From: Acidobacteriota bacterium
Lineage (GTDB): Bacteria > Acidobacteriota > Vicinamibacteria > Vicinamibacterales > Fen-181
Length of the DNA stretch: 32,413 nt
NCBI GenBank assembly: GCA_017883185.1
Contig: JADGOB010000035.1
Coordinates: 1 to 32,413, forward strand
Reading direction: 5' to 3'
The notes below the pieces were generated by a model, which saw nothing but the letters and a program-made list of their open reading frames with translations, had not been told where the DNA came from and did no database searches. How positions within the stretch are numbered: position 1 is the first letter of the stretch; each line of letters starts with the position of its first letter. The translations under genes were made by a program, and so were the position numbers. Below, piece after piece: positions 28,004-32,413 of the stretch.

Positions 28004-29671
28004 TCACACCACCGGCACTTCTTCGTATTCGCCCCACACGTCGCGGAGTGCGTCGCACATCTCGCCCACGGTGGCGTAGGCGCGGACCGCCTCGAGGATC
28101 GGCTCCATCGTGTTGCCCGACCCGGCGCCGACGTCGCGCAGCCGGTCGAGCGCGCGCGTGACGTGGCCGTTGTCGCGCTCGCGGCGCACCTGCTCGAGCT
28201 TGGCCAGTTGCCGGTCGGCCGCCGCCTCGTCGATGTAGAGCGTCGGCACCGGCGTCTCGACGTCCGCGACGAAGTCGTTGACGCCGACGATGAGCTTCTC
28301 GCGCCGCTCGATGGCCTGCTGAAACAGGTAGGCGCTTTCGGCTACTGCCTGCTGCGGATATCCCTGTTCGATGGCCGAGACCATGCCGCCCATGTCATCG
28401 ATCGTCCTGAAGATCTCGAGGGCCTCGCGCTCCATGTCGAGGGTCAGCTTCTCCACGAAGTAGGATCCGCCGAGCGGATCGACGACGTTGGCCACGCCGC
28501 ATTCGTGGGCGATGACCTGCTGCGTTCGGAGCGCGATCGTGACAGCCTCGCTCGTCGGGAGCGCAAGCGCCTCGTCGAGTGAATTCGTGTGGAGCGACTG
28601 CGTGCCGCCGAGGACGGCGCCCAGCGCCTGGATCGCGGTGCGGACGACGTTGTTGTACGGCTGCTGCGCCGTGAGCGAGACGCCGGCCGTCTGCGTGTGG
28701 AAGCGCAGCTTCAGCGACCGCTCGTCTTTCGCGTGGAAGCGGTCCCGCATCACGCGCGCCCAGATCCGGCGGGCCGCCCGGTACTTCGCGATCTCCTCGA
28801 AGAAATCGCTGTGCGCGTTGAAGAAAAAGGAGATCCGCGGGACGAACTCGTCCACGTCGAGGCCGGCATCCACGCCGTACTGGACGTACTCGATGCCATC
28901 ACGCAGCGTGAACGCGAGCTCCTGGAGCGCGGTCGCCCCCGCCTCGCGGATGTGATACCCGCTCACCGAGATCGTGTTCCACCGCGGCACCTCGCGGGCG
29001 CAGTAGGAGAACACATCCGTGATGAGGCGCATCGACGGCCTCGGCGGGTAGATGTACTCCTTCTGCGCGATGAACTCTTTCAGGATGTCGTTCTGGATCG
29101 TGCCGGAGATCTTCCGCCAGTCCGCACCCTGCCGCTCCGCCACCACCAGGTACATGGCGAAGATCATCGAGGCGGGCGAGTTGATCGTCATCGACGTGGT
29201 GATGTCGGCAAGGGAGATCCCCTCGAACAACGTTTCCATGTCGGCGAGCGACGCGATCGAGACGCCGCACTTCCCCACTTCGCCGAGCGACAGCGCGTGG
29301 TCCGGATCGCGCCCCATCAGCGTCGGCAGGTCGAACGCCACGCTCAACCCGGTGCCGCCATTGCGCAGCAGTTCCTTGTAGCGCGCGTTGGTGTCCTCCG
29401 GCGTCCCGAACCCCGCAAACTGCCGCATCGTCCACAGCTTGCCGCGATAGCCGCTCGGGTGAATGCCGCGCGTGTACGGAAAACCGCCGGGATCGTTCAG
29501 GTCGCGGCCATAGTCGAGCCCGGACACGTCCTCCGGGGTGTAGAGCCGCGCGACCGGCCGTCCCGAGATCGTCGTGAACTGCGCGGGCCGGACCGCGGTG
29601 GCCGACGAGAGTACACCGCCGCGAGCAGACGGCCCACTGGAAGCCGAAGGAGCCCCGGTAGTTGGTAGCAT
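28004..29671 (-). CDS. B12-dependent acyl-CoA mutase large subunit (methylmalonyl-CoA mutase family)
   Basis: A 555-aa TIM-barrel catalytic subunit without a fused B12 domain. Family hallmarks: [75 protein letters not shown] and [10 protein letters not shown]-like [18 protein letters not shown]. At the two substrate-deciding positions it has Phe85 (Tyr in methylmalonyl-CoA mutase, Phe in isobutyryl-CoA mutase) and Arg215 (Arg in methylmalonyl, Gln in isobutyryl), a mixed pair. Substrate is therefore uncertain; Arg favours a carboxylated acyl-CoA. ATG 29671 is preferred because a -10 box overlaps the ATG at 29680; 29680 and 29716 are alternatives. Confidence 0.92.
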   Translation of the reverse strand: MLPTTGAPSASSGPSARGGVLSSATAVRPAQFTTISGRPVARLYTPEDVSGLDYGRDLNDPGGFPYTRGIHPSGYRGKLWTMRQFAGFGTPEDTNARYKELLRNGGTGLSVAFDLPTLMGRDPDHALSLGEVGKCGVSIASLADMETLFEGISLADITTSMTINSPASMIFAMYLVVAERQGADWRKISGTIQNDILKEFIAQKEYIYPPRPSMRLITDVFSYCAREVPRWNTISVSGYHIREAGATALQELAFTLRDGIEYVQYGVDAGLDVDEFVPRISFFFNAHSDFFEEIAKYRAARRIWARVMRDRFHAKDERSLKLRFHTQTAGVSLTAQQPYNNVVRTAIQALGAVLGGTQSLHTNSLDEALALPTSEAVTIALRTQQVIAHECGVANVVDPLGGSYFVEKLTLDMEREALEIFRTIDDMGGMVSAIEQGYPQQAVAESAYLFQQAIERREKLIVGVNDFVADVETPVPTLYIDEAAADRQLAKLEQVRRERDNGHVTRALDRLRDVGAGSGNTMEPILEAVRAYATVGEMCDALRDVWGEYEEVPVV

Positions 29672-29678
29672 AGCTCCC

Positions 29679-29686
29679 ATTTTATA
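29679..29686 (-). promoter_or_regulatory. -10-like box of the mutase gene
   Basis: On the minus strand the sequence reads TATAAAAT (29686-29679), 7 nt before the ATG at 29671. Transcription would then start at or close to that ATG, giving a leaderless or nearly leaderless mRNA. A -35 box is not clear. Confidence 0.45.
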
Positions 29687-29893
29687 CGGATTCGCGAGCC
29701 GCCCAACCAGAGGCATCGCTGTCGCCCCACAGCCGCCGGCCAGACGACAGAGACGGACGTGGACCGGGCTGGGGCGGCGGGCGACTTGCGAGGTCTTCCG
29801 AGCGGAGCCCGGCGCAGCAGCCCGGGCCGCGTCCGCCGCCTCACCGGCCGGCGGGGGGCGGTGCCGGCGAGTCCTCGTGTCCCGACTGACCGC

Positions 29894-30006
29894 ATCAGTT
29901 CCGACCCTTCATCGTCAGTTCCGACCCTTCATCGTCAGTTCCGACCCTTCGTCGTCAGTTCCGACCCTTCATCGTCAGTTCCGACCCTTCGTCGTCAGTT
30001 CCGACT
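29894..30006. repeat. 20-bp tandem repeat array, about 5.5 copies
   Basis: CAGTTCCGACCCTTCRTCGT repeats every 20 bp from about 29896, with the sixth copy cut after CAGTTCCGAC. The only variation is A/G at one position. The array begins 7 bp after the stop codon of the minus-strand FAD oxidase gene. Twenty is not a multiple of three, so open frames across it are not real. The remaining upstream part of this gap (29687-29893) is GC-rich without recognisable features. Confidence 0.95.
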
Positions 30007-30013
30007 CGCCTTG

Positions 30014-31291
30014 CTACGAGACCCAGTCGAGCACTTTGTAGTACATCCATGCCGCGGGCAGGTGCACGAGCGGGTTGCCGTTGTAGAGCGGGACCGCGGG
30101 AAACGGCAGGCCGACGAGCGGGTGGTCCGCGGCCTGGCCCAGCATCTGCCGCGCCACCGATTCCCCAAGGCTGGTCGCAATCGCCACGCCGTGTCCGCCG
30201 AACCCGATCGCGTAGTAGAGGTCGTCGAGGACGCCGGCGTGCGGCATGACGTCGTAGGTGAAATCCACGCGACCGCCCCAGACGAACTCGACCGGGGTGG
30301 CCGACAGTTGCGGGAAGACCTGGACCATTCCCTGGCGCAGGATCTCGGCGCTTCGCCGCGTTGACATCGGTGTTTCCGGCCGGAAGGCCGCGCGGCCGCC
30401 AAACAGCATGCGGTTGTCGGGCGTCAGGCGGAAGTAGTAGAGAAAATGCTTCGAGTCGAAGACCATCCGCCGACGCGGGATGACCTGCCGCGCCAGCGCG
30501 TCCGACAGCGGCGCGGACGCGATGATGTACGAGCCGATCGGGATCACCCGTCGCCGGAGCGCCGGGGTCGCGGGACCGGTGTAGCCCCCGGTGCCGACGA
30601 ACACACGTTCCGCGTCGATCGTGCCGCGGTCGGTTGCGACCGTAAACCGCCCCGCCGCTCGCCCCACGCTTCGGACCCTCGTCTGCTCGTGGATGAGGGC
30701 GCCGGCACGCCGCGCCGCGTCCGCCAGCCCCAGCACGAACTGCTCAGGGTTGACGCTGGCCGACACCTCGTCCACCATCCCACCGTGGTAGAGGTCGGAA
30801 CCGATCTCCGCGTGGAGGTCGGCCTTCGGAATCACCTGCACGCGGTGGCCGAATGTCTTCTCCATGAACTCGGCCGCAGCCGCGTAGCCGGCGAAGTGGG
30901 CCGGCTTCCAGGCCGCCTCGAGGTGACCGGAGCGCGCAAACCCGCACGCGATCTGCTCTTCGTTGACGATGCGCTCGACCGTGTCGATGGCGGACAGCGA
31001 AAAGGCGAACATCCGCCGTGCGCGCGCTTCGCCGTACTTCTTCACGAGCGCCTCGGGACCCAGCTTCATCCCCGTGAGAACCATTCCCGCGTTCCGGCTC
31101 GACGCGCCCCATCCCACCGTTTCCTGCTCCAGGACCGCCACCCTGGCGCCCGACCTCGCAAGCACGCGGGCCGCGGACAGCCCCGCATAGCCGCCACCGA
31201 CAATGGCCACGTCCACACGGGACGGCACCGCCGCATCGGGACGGGAGGCGGGCTCCACCGTTGAATTCCAGAAGTTCTTTTCGCTCAGCAT
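30014..31291 (-). CDS. FAD-dependent amine oxidase-type oxidoreductase (DAO family)
   Basis: A 425-aa flavoprotein with the dinucleotide-binding motif VDVAIVGGGYAGLSAARVLARSGARVAVLE near the N-terminus, followed by WGASSRNAGMVLTG, the flavin-region stretch RVFVGTGGYTGPATP, and the closing FAD motif DDLYYAIGFGGHGVAIATSLGESVARQMLG. This resembles the PuuB/glycine-oxidase branch (gamma-glutamylputrescine oxidoreductase-like), which oxidises primary or secondary amines and makes H2O2. The exact substrate is unknown. ATG 31291 is chosen because a promoter and palindrome lie just upstream; 31330 is the longer alternative. It diverges from the cytochrome gene. Confidence 0.88.
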   Translation of the reverse strand: MLSEKNFWNSTVEPASRPDAAVPSRVDVAIVGGGYAGLSAARVLARSGARVAVLEQETVGWGASSRNAGMVLTGMKLGPEALVKKYGEARARRMFAFSLSAIDTVERIVNEEQIACGFARSGHLEAAWKPAHFAGYAAAAEFMEKTFGHRVQVIPKADLHAEIGSDLYHGGMVDEVSASVNPEQFVLGLADAARRAGALIHEQTRVRSVGRAAGRFTVATDRGTIDAERVFVGTGGYTGPATPALRRRVIPIGSYIIASAPLSDALARQVIPRRRMVFDSKHFLYYFRLTPDNRMLFGGRAAFRPETPMSTRRSAEILRQGMVQVFPQLSATPVEFVWGGRVDFTYDVMPHAGVLDDLYYAIGFGGHGVAIATSLGESVARQMLGQAADHPLVGLPFPAVPLYNGNPLVHLPAAWMYYKVLDWVS

Positions 31292-31292
31292 G

Positions 31293-31351
31293 AGACAGTT
31301 TGTCTTACTCTCGAGATGACCTCTGGACAATTCTCAACACTGCGGTACAAT
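31293..31351. promoter_or_regulatory. Divergent promoters of the FAD oxidase and cytochrome genes, with a palindrome
   Basis: Rightward: TGGACA (31324-31329), 16 nt, TACAAT (31346-31351), 46 nt before the cytochrome ATG. Leftward: TTGTCC (31330-31325), 17 nt, TAAGAC (31307-31302), 10 nt before the oxidase ATG. The two -35 boxes overlap on opposite strands. AGACA-GTT-TGTCT (31293-31305), a perfect palindrome, covers the leftward -10 and the expected transcription start, so it is a good operator candidate. Confidence 0.6.
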
Positions 31352-31397
31352 CCGGGCTGCAACGTTCTCGTCTGGTAATTCAATCCAAGGAGCACAC

Positions 31398-31799
31398 ATG
31401 AAGAAATTCCTCGTGGTTCTGTCCGTGTTTGCCGTGGCCGCCTTTATGTCCGGCATCGCGTCCGCCCAGGAGAAGGTGCCTGGAACCGTGGTGCTGAAGG
31501 GCGCGCCGCTTGGTGGCGTGAAGTTCGACCACGCGAAGCACAGCAAGATGGAAGGCGTGAAGTGCGAGACCTGCCACCATGCCTCGAAGCCTGAGCATGC
31601 GTCGAAGGTTGCCCACGAGCCTTGCCAGACCTGCCACACCAAGGTGGCCACGGCGCCGATGAAGACCGCGACCCAGGGCGCATTCCACGCGGCGATGGCG
31701 AAGGGCGGCACGTGCATCGACTGCCACGTCAAGCAGAATGCCGCTGGCAAGAAGGCGCCGATGAAGTGCCCGGAATGCCACAAGAAAGAAAACGTCTAG
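31398..31799 (+). CDS. Small periplasmic tetraheme cytochrome c (class III / c7-like)
   Basis: A 133-aa exported multiheme cytochrome. It has a signal peptide (MKKFLVVLSVFAVAAFMSG, cut near ASA-QE) and four CxxCH heme sites: C56-H60, C76-H80, C106-H110, C124-H128. Extra histidines (45, 48, 61, 73, 97) can supply distal ligands. The layout VKFDHAKHSKMEGVKCETCHH is that of class III/c7 cytochromes, low-potential periplasmic electron carriers. The redox partner is not in the window. A good promoter and a strong Shine-Dalgarno sequence (AAGGAG) precede it. It is short and monocistronic-looking, followed by hairpins. Confidence 0.94.
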   Translation: MKKFLVVLSVFAVAAFMSGIASAQEKVPGTVVLKGAPLGGVKFDHAKHSKMEGVKCETCHHASKPEHASKVAHEPCQTCHTKVATAPMKTATQGAFHAAMAKGGTCIDCHVKQNAAGKKAPMKCPECHKKENV

Positions 31800-31803
31800 A
31801 CAT

Positions 31804-31891
31804 CTTCCAGGGCTGAGATCGTCACGGTTGAAGCACGTTTCTGGGGGTCCCCTGGAAGCTGTCTTAAGCGCGGCCGGTTGACCGGCCGCGC
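31804..31891 (+). terminator. Stem-loops after the cytochrome gene
   Basis: Two inverted repeats lie in tandem. CTTCCAGGG (31804-31812) pairs with CCCTGGAAG (31850-31858) across 37 nt. GCGCGGCCGG-TTGA-CCGGCCGCGC (31868-31891) is a perfect 10-bp stem with a tetraloop. The second is very stable but is followed by C's instead of T's on the plus strand, so intrinsic termination is uncertain; it may instead protect the 3' end of the mRNA. Confidence 0.5.
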
Positions 31892-32251
31892 CCCCCGCGT
31901 TGCGATCGTCCCGCCCTCGGCGAGTACTTAGCACGACAAGGCAGACCAGCCCCGGAGCCACCATCGACGTTCGCCGCGCACCTGTTCCCATCGGATGCCC
32001 CAGTTCCTGCCAGACCGCGAACCTGACCGACCATACTAACGTCTAAACCGGAATGAGCGGGAGCTTGCCTCCAGTTCACGGGCAGGACGGCGGGATATTT
32101 CGTGGAACTTCTCCCCCGCGCAAACTGAATATCACCAGTGAGAAAATCGCTCCCGGGGTATTTTTTGCGCCCGGGGTGGTTTTGCGCCGATTCGGCCAGG
32201 CCGAGCCTCTTTGGTTCCGGCTCGACCGGGTTATGGTAAACGGAGAACGAC
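31892..32251. other. Non-coding gap with a tandem direct repeat at 32152-32186
   Basis: No gene is supported here. CCCGGGGTATTTTTTGCG (32152-32169) is followed directly by CCCGGGGTGGTTTTGCG (32170-32186), an imperfect 17-18-bp tandem duplication about 66 bp upstream of the next start. It could be a regulator binding site for the gene at 32252. The surrounding region is AT-richer than the rest of the window, as expected for a promoter region. Confidence 0.5.
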
Positions 32252-32413
32252 ATGCGGAGGGTGACACCGATGGTGAACAAGGTCAGGCTGCTGGGGCTGG
32301 CGGGAGTCGTCGCGGCGCAGGCGCTCGTGTTCGCGCAGGGCGGAGACGTGAACGCGATCCTTACGGGCGCGCGGGAGGCGCTGGGCGGCGACAAGAAGCT
32401 CGACGCCGTGAAG
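32252..32413 (+). CDS. N-terminus of an exported protein (3' end outside window)
   Basis: The first 54 codons of a gene running off the window. ATG 32252 is preceded by GGAGA at a good spacing; ATG 32270 is a second in-frame possibility. The protein starts MRRVTPMVNKVRLLGLAGVV with a signal peptide (cut near VFAQ-GG), then DVNAILTGAREALGGDKKLD. That mature N-terminus resembles acidobacterial exported proteins of unknown function in which an AREALGG-like helix opens a lipoprotein-sorting-protein-like domain, but too little is present to name it. Confidence 0.7.
   Translation, partial: MRRVTPMVNKVRLLGLAGVVAAQALVFAQGGDVNAILTGAREALGGDKKLDAVK

Noticed and set aside
29894-30006. 20-bp array considered as a CRISPR
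   Set aside because: Units are directly adjacent with no spacers.
29574-30041. Plus-strand frame with repeating [11 protein letters not shown]-type peptides
   Set aside because: It only translates the 20-bp DNA array, whose period is not a multiple of three; no start signal or domain.
31868-31891. Strong hairpin called as a definite intrinsic terminator
   Set aside because: Stem is perfect but no T-run follows on the plus strand, so it is listed only with moderate confidence.
31334-31991. Minus-strand frames over the cytochrome gene (149 and 203 codons)
   Set aside because: Reverse shadows of the cytochrome; the plus frame has signal peptide, Shine-Dalgarno sequence and four CxxCH sites.

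Overview
The window is high-GC chromosomal DNA, probably from an acidobacterium or a close relative. This is inferred from gene content and low-complexity protein tails; no rRNA or other phylogenetic marker was tested. It is gene-dense and mostly housekeeping. Nearly everything from 2.6 to 15.05 kb and from 18.0 to 31.3 kb lies on the minus strand. The plus strand carries the partial gene at the left edge, a class A penicillin-binding protein, argS, a glutamine-amidotransferase-like hydrolase, a four-heme cytochrome and a partial exported protein at the right edge. No rRNA or tRNA gene was seen.

Layout. 0-2.6 kb: tail of a Ser/Pro/Gly-rich protein, then PBP1A. 2.6-6.9 kb: a sulfate-import operon reading leftwards, rrf2 > sbp > cysT > cysW > cysA, with an Rrf2 repressor at its head and nested palindromes in its promoter. 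6.95-15.05 kb: prfB (with the classical programmed +1 frameshift), lnt (apparent AUU start), a SPOR protein, a slipin, an NfeD protease, a TPR protein and a V4R-like protein. 15.2-19.3 kb: argS, a peptidase C26 family hydrolase and an RNA m5U methyltransferase. 19.35-20.85 kb: a small accessory island with a 74-bp second copy of a coaX segment, a VapBC toxin-antitoxin pair with palindromic operator, and one isolated type I-E-like CRISPR repeat without cas genes. 20.8-26.0 kb: a hypothetical protein, coaX, birA, valS. 26.2-29.7 kb: a response regulator and a split B12-dependent acyl-CoA mutase (small and large subunits). 30.0-32.4 kb: an FAD amine-oxidase-type protein divergent from a tetraheme cytochrome, then a gap and the start of an exported protein.

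The most unusual signal is between genes. At least five intergenic gaps (about 6888-6950, 8134-8267, 22419-22514, 26057-26167, 27968-28002) consist almost wholly of degenerate tandem heptamers and octamers kept in register, with different unit families from gap to gap and even within one gap. A sixth gap holds a 20-bp tandem array (29894-30006). All six lie just 3' of a minus-strand stop codon. They resemble the short tandemly repeated repetitive (STRR) heptamers of heterocystous cyanobacteria; one unit, CCCCTAA, fits the cyanobacterial CCCCTRA family. No mechanism is visible.

Several genes (PBP1A, rrf2, mcmA, and perhaps the FAD oxidase) have a -10-like box 6-10 nt before the start codon and no Shine-Dalgarno sequence, which suggests leaderless or nearly leaderless transcripts.
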